This document shows, piece by piece, positions 8,549-17,803 of a stretch of 64,000 nucleotides of DNA; positions within the stretch are counted from its first letter, which is position 1; each line of letters starts with the position of its first letter. Position numbers and translations under genes: made by a program. Under the pieces are notes generated by a model. That model was not told the origin of the DNA, ran no database searches, and saw only the letters and a program-made list of their open reading frames with translations. The stretch spans positions 62,001-126,000 of the forward strand of contig NZ_JASISS010000002.1 of the NCBI RefSeq assembly GCF_030063195.1, given 5' to 3'. This DNA comes from Cryobacterium sp. PH31-AA6 (GTDB taxonomy: Bacteria > Actinomycetota > Actinomycetes > Actinomycetales > Microbacteriaceae).

Positions 8549-11500
8549 ATGAAGCGGGAACCGCTGACCCTGACCGATCTCGCCAAGGTCGGATTCGTCG
8601 AACTGGGCGAGGTCAGGGGGCGGCTGGACGAGGTCGAAGAGTTGGGCGGACCCGATTCGTTGGTTGTCCTCCCCATGCTCGCCCTCGTGGCGAGCCCGGA
8701 TGGTGCGCTCACCGGGCTGCTTGCGCTGCTCCGCCAGGCGCCGGCGGAGGTGAAGGCCCTGATCGCCCGGCCGGGTGCGACGCTGCGCCTGCTCCGGGTG
8801 CTGGGCGCCTCCAGCGGCCTGGCGGAGTTCTTCCTTCAGCACCCGGACGAGCTGGGGGTGCTCGCGAGCGCCCTGGTGGAACTACCCGACGCTGCGGCGC
8901 TGACAGCCGATCTGCTCGAGTCGGTCGGGGCCGTCGACGGCTTCGCGAACGTCGTCGAGGATGCGGGCTGGATCGCCCTGCGGGTGCGCTACCGCAGGCG
9001 CCTGGCCGAGCTGGCGGCATACGACCTCGAGCAGGCCGATCCCGTGGCCGGACTGGATGAGGTCGCCCGGGCACTCGCCGACCTCGCGGCGGCGGCCCTG
9101 GAGGCCTCCCTGGCCGTTGCACGCAGCATGACGAGCGGTCCGGTGGCCGGCCCGGGCGTCTTCCCCGTGGCGGAGGTGCGGGCCACCCGGCTGGCCGTGA
9201 TCGGGATGGGGAAGGCGGGTGCGGCCGAACTCAACTACGTCAGTGACGTCGACGTGATCTTCGTCGCCGAGGCCGATCCGGAAACCGAACTCGAATCGCC
9301 CAGGGCGGTCGACATCGCCACCCGGCTGGCCATCCTGATGATGCGGGGACTCAACCAGCCGACGACCGAGGCCGAGCTGTGGGAGGTCGACCCCAACCTG
9401 CGTCCGGAGGGCAAATCCGGTGCGCTCGTGCGTTCGCTCGAATCCCACCTGGCCTACTACGAACGCTGGGCCAAGAGCTGGGAGTTCCAGGCGCTACTCA
9501 AGGCCAGGCCCCTGGCCGGAAACCTGGACCTCGGCGAACGCTACGTTCAAGCCGTGGCACCCAAGGTGTGGACCAGCGCGAGCCGGGAGAACTTCGTCGA
9601 GTCCGTTCAGCGGATGCGGGAACGAGTCACCGACAACATTCCCGACGACGAGGTCGCGGTGCAGCTCAAGCTGGGTCCCGGCGGGCTGCGCGACATCGAA
9701 TTCACCGTGCAACTGCTGCAGCTCGTTCACGGCCAGGCCGACCCGGACGTGCGGCAGGCCGGGACCCTCCCCGCACTGACCGCCCTGGCCGACAGCGGAT
9801 ACGTTGGACGGGCCGAGGCCGCGGAATTCGCGCAGGACTACCGCATCCTCCGGCTGATGGAGCACCGGTTGCAGTTGGAACGCCTGCGGCGGACCCACCT
9901 CATGCCACGCGACGAGGCGAGCCTTCGAATCCTGGCCAGGGCGACGGGGCTGGCCACCAGCGCGGCACAGCTCACCCTGCGCTGGGCTGAGGTCAAGCGG
10001 CGAGTCCGCGGACTGCACGAGCGACTGTTCTATCGTCCGCTGCTCTCCGCGGTCGCCGCGCTGCCGGCCGAAGGTCTGAATCTCACGAGCGCTCAGGCGG
10101 AGGCGCGGCTGGCCGCGATCGGATTCCGCAATACCAAGGGTGCCCTCGGGCACATCGCCGCACTCACCGGCGGGGTCTCCCGCCGCGCGACGATCCAACG
10201 TCACCTGCTACCCGTCCTGCTGCAGTGGTTCTCCGAGGGGGCCGATCCCGACTACGGCCTGCTGTCGTTCCGTCGGCTCAGCGACAGCCTCGGCACCACC
10301 TACTGGTTCCTGCGGATGCTTCGCGACTCGTCAGGGGCCGCCCAACGGCTCACCCGCGTTCTGTCCTCTTCTCGGTTCGTGGGGGAGCTCCTGGAGACGA
10401 TTCCCGAGTCCGTGGCCTGGTTGGAGAACGAGGATGACCTTCGACCCCGCTCGCTCGCGACCCTGCAGGAGGAGGTCCGGGCCGTCCTGGCCCGGCACGG
10501 GAGCCCCGATGCGGCGGCGTCGATCATGCGCACTGCCCGTCGGCGAGAGGTCCTGCGGCTCGCCTTCGGTGCGATCCTCGGCCGGCTCACCATCGACGAG
10601 CTCGCGACCGGGCTGACCGACGTCACGGCCACGATCATCCAGGGTGTGACGGCCGCAATCCGCGGGACGACGCTCACGGGGGAGCCGGGTGGTCCCTCCG
10701 ACGGCATCGAATTCGCGGTGATCGGGATGGGCCGCTTCGGCGGTGCCGAACTCGGCTTCGGCTCGGACGCCGACGTCATGTACGTCTTCCGTACCGGCAC
10801 GCTCGAGGGCTCGGCCGCCCACGACCGGGCGAAGTTCATCGTCAAGGAGCTCAACCGCCTCACCGACGACAACCGGCTCCCGCTTGACCTGGACATGGAC
10901 CTGCGTCCGGAGGGCAAGAACGGCCCGGTCGCCCGCTCCCTGGAATCGTACGAGGCCTATTACCGGCGATGGTCGTTGACCTGGGAGGCCCAGGCTCTTC
11001 TGCGCGGACGGGCCGTGGCCGGCGACGCCGACCTGCTCCACGATTTCGATCGGGTCGCCGACGCGGTGCGCTATCCGGAGAACATCGGCGCGCAAGAGGT
11101 GCGCGAGGTCAAGCGGATCAAGGCGCGGGTCGAGAGCGAGCGCCTCCCGCAGGGGGCAGACCCGAACCGGCACCTCAAGCTGGGCCGCGGGTCACTCAGT
11201 GACGTCGAATGGTTCGTGCAGTTGCTCCAGCTCCAACACGCGGCCCGCATTCCCGCGCTGCGAACCGAATCCACCCTGGGTGCGCTCAGCGCCGCCGTCG
11301 AGGCGGACCTGGTCAGTGAAGCGGATGCCGACATCCTCCGGGCGGCCTGGCTGTTCGCCTCGCGCTGCCGGTCCGCGATCACCCTCTGGACGAACCGGAC
11401 CGCGGACGTGCTCCCCACCGACCGGGTACAACTCGAGGGCGTCGCCCGGGTGCTGGAGTACCCGCCGGGGTCGGCGAACCGTCTCGAGGAGGACTATCTC

Positions 11501-11581
11501 GCCGTCACCAGGCGGGCACGAGCCGTCTTCGAGCGTCGCTTCTACGGCCCCGTTGAGCGTGCAGGGCCGTTCGCCGGCTGA
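8549..11581 (+). CDS. glnE: Bifunctional glutamine synthetase adenylyltransferase / adenylyl-removing enzyme
   Basis: 1010 aa, full length. It controls GlnA1 by adding AMP to its regulatory tyrosine or removing it, according to nitrogen status. It has two nucleotidyltransferase domains: the N-terminal removase with ELNYVSDVDVIF (about residue 227) followed by LRPEGKSG, and the C-terminal transferase with ELGFGSDADVMYVF (about residue 733) followed by DMDLRPEGKNG. Each half is followed by a GlnD-interaction-type helical region. It sits between its predicted target glnA1 and glnA2. A 22-bp hairpin follows the stop. Confidence 0.96.
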   Translation: MKREPLTLTDLAKVGFVELGEVRGRLDEVEELGGPDSLVVLPMLALVASPDGALTGLLALLRQAPAEVKALIARPGATLRLLRVLGASSGLAEFFLQHPDELGVLASALVELPDAAALTADLLESVGAVDGFANVVEDAGWIALRVRYRRRLAELAAYDLEQADPVAGLDEVARALADLAAAALEASLAVARSMTSGPVAGPGVFPVAEVRATRLAVIGMGKAGAAELNYVSDVDVIFVAEADPETELESPRAVDIATRLAILMMRGLNQPTTEAELWEVDPNLRPEGKSGALVRSLESHLAYYERWAKSWEFQALLKARPLAGNLDLGERYVQAVAPKVWTSASRENFVESVQRMRERVTDNIPDDEVAVQLKLGPGGLRDIEFTVQLLQLVHGQADPDVRQAGTLPALTALADSGYVGRAEAAEFAQDYRILRLMEHRLQLERLRRTHLMPRDEASLRILARATGLATSAAQLTLRWAEVKRRVRGLHERLFYRPLLSAVAALPAEGLNLTSAQAEARLAAIGFRNTKGALGHIAALTGGVSRRATIQRHLLPVLLQWFSEGADPDYGLLSFRRLSDSLGTTYWFLRMLRDSSGAAQRLTRVLSSSRFVGELLETIPESVAWLENEDDLRPRSLATLQEEVRAVLARHGSPDAAASIMRTARRREVLRLAFGAILGRLTIDELATGLTDVTATIIQGVTAAIRGTTLTGEPGGPSDGIEFAVIGMGRFGGAELGFGSDADVMYVFRTGTLEGSAAHDRAKFIVKELNRLTDDNRLPLDLDMDLRPEGKNGPVARSLESYEAYYRRWSLTWEAQALLRGRAVAGDADLLHDFDRVADAVRYPENIGAQEVREVKRIKARVESERLPQGADPNRHLKLGRGSLSDVEWFVQLLQLQHAARIPALRTESTLGALSAAVEADLVSEADADILRAAWLFASRCRSAITLWTNRTADVLPTDRVQLEGVARVLEYPPGSANRLEEDYLAVTRRARAVFERRFYGPVERAGPFAG

Positions 11582-11595
11582 CCGGCGCCGGGATT

Positions 11596-11643
11596 GACAA
11601 CGACAGGGCCGCACTCCCGGAGGAGTGCGGCCCTGTCGTTGTC
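11596..11643. terminator. Bidirectional terminator between convergent glnE and glnA1
   Basis: A perfect 22-bp inverted repeat (11596-11617 with 11622-11643) and a 4-nt CGGA loop, symmetric for both strands. It starts 14 nt after the glnE stop and lies 47 nt past the glnA1 stop. There is no clear U-tract on either side, which is common in actinobacteria. Confidence 0.85.
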
Positions 11644-11690
11644 ACCGTCGCGACTGGTTCAGCCGCGGCGGGGTTTCACACCGGAGCGAC

Positions 11691-13115
11691 TTAGACGCCG
11701 TAGTACAGCTCGAACTCGAAGGGGTGCGGACGCTGAGCCAGCGGCTTGATTTCCATCTCGCGCTTGTAGCCGATCCAGGTTTCGATCAGTTCGGGCGTGA
11801 ACACGTTCCCAGCGAGGAGGAATTCGTGGTCTTCCTCGAGGGCCAGCAGTGCGGCTTCGAGGGAGGCCGGAACCTGGGGGATGTTCTTGGCTTCTTCGGG
11901 GGGCAGCTCGTAGAGGTCCTTGTCGACCGGCTCGTGCGGTTCGATCCGGTTCTTGATCCCGTCGAGGCCGGCCATCAGCTGGGCGGCGAAGGCAAGGTAC
12001 GGGTTGCCAGAGGCATCCGGTGCGCGGAATTCGATGCGCTTGGCCTTCGGGTTGGTGCCGGTGATCGGGATCCGGATCGACGCCGAGCGGTTTCCGGCCG
12101 AGTAGACCAGGTTGACCGGAGCTTCGAAGCCCGGAACCAGGCGGTGGTAGGAGTTGACGCTCGGGTTTGTGAAGGCGAGCACCGCCGGGGCGTGCTTGAG
12201 CAGGCCACCGATGTACCAGCGTGCGACGTCGGAAAGTCCGCCGTAGCCGGCCTCGTCGTAGAACAACGGCTTGCCGTCGGACCACAGCGACTGGTGGGTG
12301 TGCATGCCGGAGCCGTTGTCGCCGAAGAGCGGCTTGGGCATGAACGTGGCGGTCTTGCCCCACTCGGCGGAGGTGTTCTTGACGATGTACTTGAACTTGA
12401 GAAGGTCGTCGGCCGCATGCACCATGGTGTCGAAGCGGTAGTTGATCTCGCCCTGTCCGCCGGTGCCGACCTCGTGGTGGCTGCGCTCGAGGATGAGACC
12501 GGCATCAATCAGCTTGAGGCAGATGTCGTCGCGCAGGTCGGCGTGCTGGTCGACGGGGCTGACCGGGAAGTAGCCGCCCTTGAAGGGGGTCTTGTTGGCG
12601 AGGTTTCCGCCCACTTCTGCCTTGCCGGAGTTCCAGGCACCCTCGCTGGAGTCAACGGAGTAGAAGCTGGAGTGCTGGTTCACTTCGTAGCGGACGTCGT
12701 CGAAGATGTAGAACTCGGCTTCGGGGGCGAAGAACGCGGTGTCGGCGATGCCGGTCGACGCGAGGTATTTCTCGGCCTTCTTGGCCACCTGGCGCGGGTC
12801 CTTCGAATAAATCTCGCCGTTGCGCGGGTTGTAGATGTCGAAGAGCATGATCAGCGTACGCTCGGTGCGGAATGCATCGATGTACGCGGTGGTCACGTCA
12901 GGGATGAGCTGCATGTCGGACTCGTGGATCGACGCGAAACCGCGGATCGACGAGCCGTCGAACATCTGGCCGACCGTGAAGAATTCCTCGTCGACGGTTG
13001 ACGCGGGGATGTTGAAGTGCTGCTGCACACCCGGCAGGTCGGTGAAACGGATGTCAAGGAACTTGACGTCGGTGTCCTTGATGAATTTGAGCACTTCTGA
13101 CGAATCGCGGAACAT
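11691..13115 (-). CDS. glnA: Glutamine synthetase type I (main assimilatory enzyme)
   Basis: 474 aa. It condenses glutamate, ammonia and ATP to glutamine, acting as a dodecamer. Motifs: [12 protein letters not shown], the metal/glutamate loop [36 protein letters not shown], and the adenylylation site DLYELPPEE with Tyr402, the expected GlnE target. The ATG follows a modest GGAG ribosome site. About 100 bp upstream is a GlnR-type operator, so transcription probably responds to nitrogen limitation in addition to GlnE control. Confidence 0.97.
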   Translation of the reverse strand: MFRDSSEVLKFIKDTDVKFLDIRFTDLPGVQQHFNIPASTVDEEFFTVGQMFDGSSIRGFASIHESDMQLIPDVTTAYIDAFRTERTLIMLFDIYNPRNGEIYSKDPRQVAKKAEKYLASTGIADTAFFAPEAEFYIFDDVRYEVNQHSSFYSVDSSEGAWNSGKAEVGGNLANKTPFKGGYFPVSPVDQHADLRDDICLKLIDAGLILERSHHEVGTGGQGEINYRFDTMVHAADDLLKFKYIVKNTSAEWGKTATFMPKPLFGDNGSGMHTHQSLWSDGKPLFYDEAGYGGLSDVARWYIGGLLKHAPAVLAFTNPSVNSYHRLVPGFEAPVNLVYSAGNRSASIRIPITGTNPKAKRIEFRAPDASGNPYLAFAAQLMAGLDGIKNRIEPHEPVDKDLYELPPEEAKNIPQVPASLEAALLALEEDHEFLLAGNVFTPELIETWIGYKREMEIKPLAQRPHPFEFELYYGV

Positions 13116-13193
13116 GCGGTTTTACTCCAAACGACGGGGGCATTAATCTCGAAAAGTCGCGCACTGCGGCTCCATTGAGGTTAGTGGGGCGGC

Positions 13194-13231
13194 ATTACCC
13201 GACAGTGACGCTTATGTTTCACACATGTTAC
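13194..13231 (-). promoter_or_regulatory. GlnR-type operator upstream of glnA1
   Basis: Read on the minus strand: GTAAC-6 nt-GAAAC-6 nt-GTCAC-6 nt-GTAAT. The described GlnR box is gTnAC-n6-GaAAc-n6-GtnAC-n6-GAAAc. The first three half-sites match exactly with exact 6-nt spacing, and the fourth matches 3 of 5. It ends 79 bp before the glnA1 start codon and could also influence the divergent RDD gene. Confidence 0.8.
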
Positions 13232-13259
13232 AGCGGGGGCGGCTCGCTAGACTCATCGG

Positions 13260-13703
13260 GTGTCAGCCGCAGCCGCCAAACCGACCACATTCGGACAACT
13301 TCCACCGAGCAGGTGGCCGGGGGAGCGCCTCGGGCTTCCGGACACCGGACCCGGCTCGGTCGGCAGGGTCGGCCGTCGCATCGCGGCCCTGGCCATCGAT
13401 CAGGTCGTCGCCACGGGGGTGGCTTTCTGGGCGTTCAACTACACGTTCCTGAATTACAGCGGTTTCGTCGTCAGCGGGGTGTTTGTGCTGCTTCAGATCG
13501 TCTTCATTCCCACGATCGGCGGCAGCATCGGGCACCGGCTCACGGGGCTCCGCCTCATCTCGCTGACCGGTGGGTGGGCCGGGGTCTGGCGCCCGATCGT
13601 GCGTTCGGTTCTGCTGGGTTTCGCGATCCCGGCGCTGGTCTGGGACTCGGACCAGCGGGGATTCCACGACAAGGTCGCCGGAACGGTGCTCATTCGCGGT
13701 TGA
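13260..13703 (+). CDS. RDD-family membrane protein
   Basis: 147 aa. Starting near residue 38 it has the RDD layout: an Arg in GRRIAALAIDQVV (helix 1, Asp in the helix), a second helix (FVLLQIVFIPTIGGSIGHRLTGL) and a third hydrophobic segment. It ends with the WDSDQRGFHDKVAGT motif typical of RDD proteins. The function is unknown; the family is thought to be transport- or envelope-related. The GTG start has TAGACT 6 nt upstream (13248-13253), a leaderless layout, and the promoter region is shared with the glnA1 operator. Confidence 0.85.
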   Translation: MSAAAAKPTTFGQLPPSRWPGERLGLPDTGPGSVGRVGRRIAALAIDQVVATGVAFWAFNYTFLNYSGFVVSGVFVLLQIVFIPTIGGSIGHRLTGLRLISLTGGWAGVWRPIVRSVLLGFAIPALVWDSDQRGFHDKVAGTVLIRG

Positions 13704-13720
13704 CCCGCGATTGTTACTTG

Positions 13721-13780
13721 GCGGACAGCGGCGGAGAGCGGCCGACAGCGGCCGACAGCGGCCGACAGCGGCCGACAGCG
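13721..13780. repeat. Six 10-bp tandem repeats
   Basis: Six consecutive decamers between the convergent RDD and DUF4191 genes: one GCGGACAGCG, one GCGGAGAGCG, then four identical GCCGACAGCG. They are non-coding in both annotated frames and sit 17 bp after the RDD stop. Confidence 0.9.
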
Positions 13781-13789
13781 GTCAGCGGG

Positions 13790-14500
13790 TCAGTTGCCGC
13801 GCTGAGGCCTGGCCTTCATCGGGTCGACGCCCTTGGGGATCGGGAGCTTCTTGGTCATCGACGACAAGCGGTTGTTGACCGCGAGAACCTCGGCCTTGGT
13901 CAGGGTCGGCTTGATCCGGGTGAGGCGACGGGCGAGCTTGTGCAGGGGAACGGCGTCGGCGTCGGGACCGACCGAGATGACCGTCACGGCAATACTGCCG
14001 CCCAGGCGGGTGACCATGCGGCGTTCCTCGTCGACCATTCGAGTCGTGCGGGTGCGGGGGCCCTCACTGATCAGGACAACCCCGCCCCGGCCAACCGCGC
14101 GGTAGACGGCATCCTGGGTCTTGCCGTTGACGGCGACGGGCATTTCACTGCCGACCCAGCCGCGTTTCAGCGAGCTGCGAAGCACGGCGCCGACCGCGCC
14201 CGGCTGGCCCTCGATCTGCGAGTACGCGGCCTTCTCGGCGCGGCGGCCCAGGATGATCAGCATCGCGAGCAGGCCACCGAGCACCCCGGACACCGCCCAG
14301 AGCACGACGGTGATGACGTTGCCGGGAGACAACAGCAGCGCGAGCAGGAGGCTGACCGCGACCGGGATCACGAACGCCAGAATCATGAACAGGACGATGT
14401 TCGAGTCGTAGCGTCTCGTCATCTGGAACACCTGCCACATTTGCTTCAGGCGGCCGGGTTCTTTGGGGGTGCGGGGAGACTTGTCCTTGCTGCGTGCCAT
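13790..14500 (-). CDS. DUF4191 membrane protein
   Basis: 236 aa. A basic N-terminus (about 30 residues) is followed by two hydrophobic helices (about residues 35-57 and 63-84) and a cytosolic C-terminal half ending in a basic segment. The DUF4191 family is actinobacterial and of unknown function, and is regularly encoded next to lipA. It is 48 nt downstream of lipA on the same strand. TAGTCT 7 nt before its ATG (complement 14508-14513) suggests it also has its own leaderless promoter. Confidence 0.85.
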   Translation of the reverse strand: MARSKDKSPRTPKEPGRLKQMWQVFQMTRRYDSNIVLFMILAFVIPVAVSLLLALLLSPGNVITVVLWAVSGVLGGLLAMLIILGRRAEKAAYSQIEGQPGAVGAVLRSSLKRGWVGSEMPVAVNGKTQDAVYRAVGRGGVVLISEGPRTRTTRMVDEERRMVTRLGGSIAVTVISVGPDADAVPLHKLARRLTRIKPTLTKAEVLAVNNRLSSMTKKLPIPKGVDPMKARPQRGN

Positions 14501-14548
14501 GGTTCCAAGACTATCGAGTAGCTTGATCGCCCGGTGACCGTTTTTGGG

Positions 14549-15538
14549 TCAGCCGACTGCTTGGGCGAAGCCGAGCGTCGCATCCGCGAGGTGGCGGAGT
14601 TCGGCAGGGACCTCGCGGCCGGTCGCCAGCATGGACTGAGCCCACAGGCGGCCGGCGCGATAGGACGAGCGCACCAGAGGACCGGAGAGAACCCCGATGA
14701 AACCGATGGCCTCCGCTTCCTGCTTGAGTTCGACGAATTCCTCCGGCTTGACCCAGCGGGCGACCGGCAGGTGCCGGGCGCTCGGTCGCAGGTATTGGGT
14801 GATCGTGATGATGTCGGTGCCGGCGTCGTGCAGGTCCTGCAGTGCCTGGCTGACCTCCGCCCGCTCCTCACCCATGCCGAGGATCAGGTTCGACTTGGTG
14901 ATCAGGCCCGCGGCGCGGCCCTGGCTGAGCACATCGAGCGACCGGTCGTACCGGAAGGCCGGGCGCACCCTCTTGAAGATCCGCGGCACGGTCTCGACGT
15001 TGTGAGCGAAGACCTCCGGCTCGGCCGAGAAGACCTCACCCAGGTGGTCTGGGTTGCCGGAGAAGTCCGGAACCAGGATCTCCACGCCGGTGCCGGGGCT
15101 CTGCTGGTGGATTTGTCGGATGGTCTCGGCGTAGATCCAGGACCCCTCGTCGGGCTGGTCGTCGCGGGCGACGCCGGTCACGGTGGCGTACCGCAGATTC
15201 ATCTTGACAACGGATTCGGCCACCCGGCGTGGTTCGTCGCGGTCGTACTCGGCCGGTTTGCCGGTGTCGATCATGCAGAAATCGCAGCGCCTGGTGCACT
15301 GCGACCCACCGATCAGGAAGGTCGCCTCTCGGTCTTCCCAGCACTCATAGATGTTGGGGCAGCCGGCCTCCTGGCAGACCGTGTGCAGGTCCTCGCTCTT
15401 GACGAGGCTCTGCATCTTCTGGTACTCGGGGCCCATTTTTGCCTTGATTTTGATCCACTCGGGCTTGCGCTCGATGGGTGTCTCGGCGTTCCTGACCTCG
15501 AGGCGGAGCATCTTCCGGCCCTCGGGTACGGCGCTCAC
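14549..15538 (-). CDS. lipA: Lipoyl synthase (radical SAM)
   Basis: 329 aa. It inserts two sulfurs into protein-bound octanoyl to make lipoyl groups. Both 4Fe-4S clusters are readable: the auxiliary cluster [12 protein letters not shown] (CX4CX5C) and the radical-SAM CTRRCDFC (CX3CX2C). The serine of the conserved C-terminal RSSY motif, a ligand of the auxiliary cluster, is present (VRSSYRAG). The start overlaps the lipB stop by 4 nt, so the pair is translationally coupled. Its product is used by the E2 subunit encoded about 2 kb away. Confidence 0.97.
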   Translation of the reverse strand: MSAVPEGRKMLRLEVRNAETPIERKPEWIKIKAKMGPEYQKMQSLVKSEDLHTVCQEAGCPNIYECWEDREATFLIGGSQCTRRCDFCMIDTGKPAEYDRDEPRRVAESVVKMNLRYATVTGVARDDQPDEGSWIYAETIRQIHQQSPGTGVEILVPDFSGNPDHLGEVFSAEPEVFAHNVETVPRIFKRVRPAFRYDRSLDVLSQGRAAGLITKSNLILGMGEERAEVSQALQDLHDAGTDIITITQYLRPSARHLPVARWVKPEEFVELKQEAEAIGFIGVLSGPLVRSSYRAGRLWAQSMLATGREVPAELRHLADATLGFAQAVG

Positions 15539-16170
15539 GCGGCGACCGCCACGGTGCGCAGGAAGCCGGCTTTGATCGGTTCGATCAACTCGGCGGTATC
15601 AACCTCGCGACCCAGAACGCGTGACATGGTCGTCACGCCGGCGTCCCTGATCCCGCAGGCGATGATCCGGCCGTACGGTTCCAGGGAATTGCTGCAATTG
15701 AGGGCGAATCCGTGCATGGTGACTCCTTCGGCGACGCGGATACCGATGGCCGCGATCTTCTCTTCGAAACCGTCTGGGCCGACCCAGACGCCGGAACGAC
15801 CGTGAACCTGGCGGCCGTCGATGCCGAACTCGGCGAGCACATCGATCAGGATGCCTTCGAGCATCCGCACGTAACCGACGACGTCGATGGGTTCGACCAG
15901 GCGCAGGATCGGATAGCCGACGAGTTGGCCCGGCCCGTGCCAGGTGATCTTCCCGCCCCGGTCGACGTCGATGACGGGGGTGCCGTCGGTGGGACGTTCC
16001 TCCGGCTCCGTGCGTTTCCCGGCCGTGTACACGGCCGGGTGTTCGAGGAAGAGGACGGTGCCGGGTTTCTCACCCGAGACGACCGAACGGTGGACTGCGC
16101 GTTGGAGCTCAAGGCCCTCAACATACGGCACGGAGTTGGCGCTTAGCCCCGCGACGACAAAGTCGAGCAT
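15535..16170 (-). CDS. lipB: Octanoyl-[ACP]:protein N-octanoyltransferase
   Basis: 211 aa. It transfers octanoate from acyl carrier protein to lipoyl domains. LipB motifs: [11 protein letters not shown], the [18 protein letters not shown] block, [17 protein letters not shown] and the catalytic Cys/Lys pair (Lys in EEKIAAIG; Cys in FVLACGIRD-type context, here [12 protein letters not shown]). TAGACT lies 6 nt before the ATG (complement 16177-16182), indicating a leaderless promoter for lipB-lipA. Confidence 0.96.
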   Translation of the reverse strand: MLDFVVAGLSANSVPYVEGLELQRAVHRSVVSGEKPGTVLFLEHPAVYTAGKRTEPEERPTDGTPVIDVDRGGKITWHGPGQLVGYPILRLVEPIDVVGYVRMLEGILIDVLAEFGIDGRQVHGRSGVWVGPDGFEEKIAAIGIRVAEGVTMHGFALNCSNSLEPYGRIIACGIRDAGVTTMSRVLGREVDTAELIEPIKAGFLRTVAVAA

Positions 16171-16269
16171 GACGCCAGTCTAGGTCAGCTCGTCCTCGGC
16201 ATCTGCCGCCACGGACGGTTCTCCACGGCCTGCACGAAAACGCGTCGGAAATCCGTGCAGGGAGGCACT

Positions 16270-17778
16270 GTGTGGAGGGTGAGAATTCGTTGGCGTCGTC
16301 ACCGCGATCCGGAATCGGACGGGACCGCCGCTGCGTCGGCCGAGCCGACCGATGACCGCAACACCATCGCTGGGTACCGGGTGGTCCGACGGCTCGGGAC
16401 CGGTGAGCTGGCCGATGTGTACCTGGGTGTGCCCTCGGTCCGGGAACAAGGCGTGACGCGCGCGCCCGTCGCCCTGAAGATCTTTCGGTCGGAGGCATCG
16501 GGGGCCGCGATCGAGCGCGAATTCCGGGTACTCACCGAGGGCGCGGGCGCACGGTTCGCGGCGCTCATCGACGTGGCAACGCTTTCCGACGGGCGGGTCT
16601 GTTTCGTGCAGGAACACCTGACCGGGATCCGGCTCAGCCGGTGGCTGGGTGAGGGCAGCCTCCTCGAGCCCGGGGAGGCCGTGACGATTCTCGCGCCGGT
16701 CGCGGCGGCGTTGGCGGAACTGCTGGACCTGGGGTACCTGCACGACGGGCCGGGTCAGAGGACCGTACGCTTCGACGCGCGAGGCAGGCCGGTGCTGACC
16801 GGATTGGGCCGCCTGCGGGATCTGCCGCCACCCGGCCCCACCAGAAGCAGGGCGACGGAGGAGGCCGCCGACCGGTTCGCGGCATTCGCTCTCGGGGTGC
16901 TCGATCGGGTCGGGCCGGCCCTGGTCGGTGCTGGGGGACCCACTCCGGCGGCGTGGCTGGCCTCGGAGACGCCGAGGCTGCCCTTCCGCGGTCTGCTGGA
17001 CGAGTTTGAGCACCGACTTTTCAACTGGGCGGCCGCGGCGGCGGTGCAGTTGGAGAGCCGGGCTACACAAATGGAGCAGGGGAGAAAATGGGACGCGAGC
17101 GAAAGCGTCAGGCGGATTCTGTTGCGCGGCGGCAGCCCGGGGATGGTGAGCACCTCCGGACCCGCCAGGCGCCTCCGACCGCTGTCGGCCGTCCGACCGG
17201 TGGCGCAGGCCCGGGATCGCCTCGCCGGCGCTCTGCGGGGGCACCGGAGGCCGCTCCTCGTAGGCTGGCTCGTGGCCGTCGCCGTGGTGGTTCTGCTCCT
17301 CACGTTCCTGAATCCGCCTGATTCGCCAGGGGGCGGCACGGAGACCGTCGACGTCCGAAGCCCGACGTCGGCACCCACTGCGCCGCCGCGTGCGCCGCCG
17401 CGTGCCGACGATGCGGAGGGCGACGGTGCTGACCTTGAGGGTGATGAGCCGGTGCGGGCGGTGCAGGTGTTGCTGCGGCGACGCGCGGGCTGTCTGGTGG
17501 CCGCATCCGTCGCCTGTCTCGACGGCGTCGACCAGGCCGGTTCCGTCGCTCTCGCGGCGGACGCCGAGGCCATCCGCACGGCGCAGCAGTCAGGCTCTGC
17601 TGTGGTCCCGGCCAGTGATGGCAACGGCGGCGATCCCGCCCTGCTCGAGCGCAGTGGCGATGTGGCCCTGGTGGGTGTGGTCCTGCGCGGCGGGCAGCCG
17701 GGAAAGCGCAAACCGGCCTCGGTCCTTGTGGTCAAGGGCGAGGCCGGCTGGCGGATCAGGCAGGTCTTCGACTACTGA
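16270..17778 (+). CDS. Membrane-anchored protein kinase-like protein, probably a pseudokinase
   Basis: 502 aa from the GTG behind GGGAGG (16260-16265); an in-frame GTG 15 nt earlier is also possible. The N-terminal domain resembles bacterial Ser/Thr kinases: glycine loop LGTGELADVYLG (about 42-53) and VALKIF with Lys70. The catalytic loop reads HDGPGQRTVRF (about 158-168) instead of HRDxKxxN, and the DFG position reads LTGLG. Both catalytic aspartates are therefore missing. A single membrane helix lies at about 329-347, followed by a Pro/Ala-rich linker and an outside domain of about 130 residues that I do not recognise. It is probably a binding or scaffold protein. It lies between lipB and the E2 gene on the opposite strand. 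Confidence 0.78.
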   Translation: MWRVRIRWRRHRDPESDGTAAASAEPTDDRNTIAGYRVVRRLGTGELADVYLGVPSVREQGVTRAPVALKIFRSEASGAAIEREFRVLTEGAGARFAALIDVATLSDGRVCFVQEHLTGIRLSRWLGEGSLLEPGEAVTILAPVAAALAELLDLGYLHDGPGQRTVRFDARGRPVLTGLGRLRDLPPPGPTRSRATEEAADRFAAFALGVLDRVGPALVGAGGPTPAAWLASETPRLPFRGLLDEFEHRLFNWAAAAAVQLESRATQMEQGRKWDASESVRRILLRGGSPGMVSTSGPARRLRPLSAVRPVAQARDRLAGALRGHRRPLLVGWLVAVAVVVLLLTFLNPPDSPGGGTETVDVRSPTSAPTAPPRAPPRADDAEGDGADLEGDEPVRAVQVLLRRRAGCLVAASVACLDGVDQAGSVALAADAEAIRTAQQSGSAVVPASDGNGGDPALLERSGDVALVGVVLRGGQPGKRKPASVLVVKGEAGWRIRQVFDY

Positions 17779-17803
17779 TCGTCGATTCTCCCGGACTGAT
17801 TTC

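Noticed and set aside
7077-8549. 490-codon open frame antisense to glnA2
   Set aside because: It exactly shadows glnA2, has no ribosome site or recognisable domain, and such long antisense frames are common in GC-rich coding DNA.
11625-13001. 458-codon open frame antisense to glnA1
   Set aside because: A GC-frame shadow of a clear glutamine synthetase gene, with no conserved motif.
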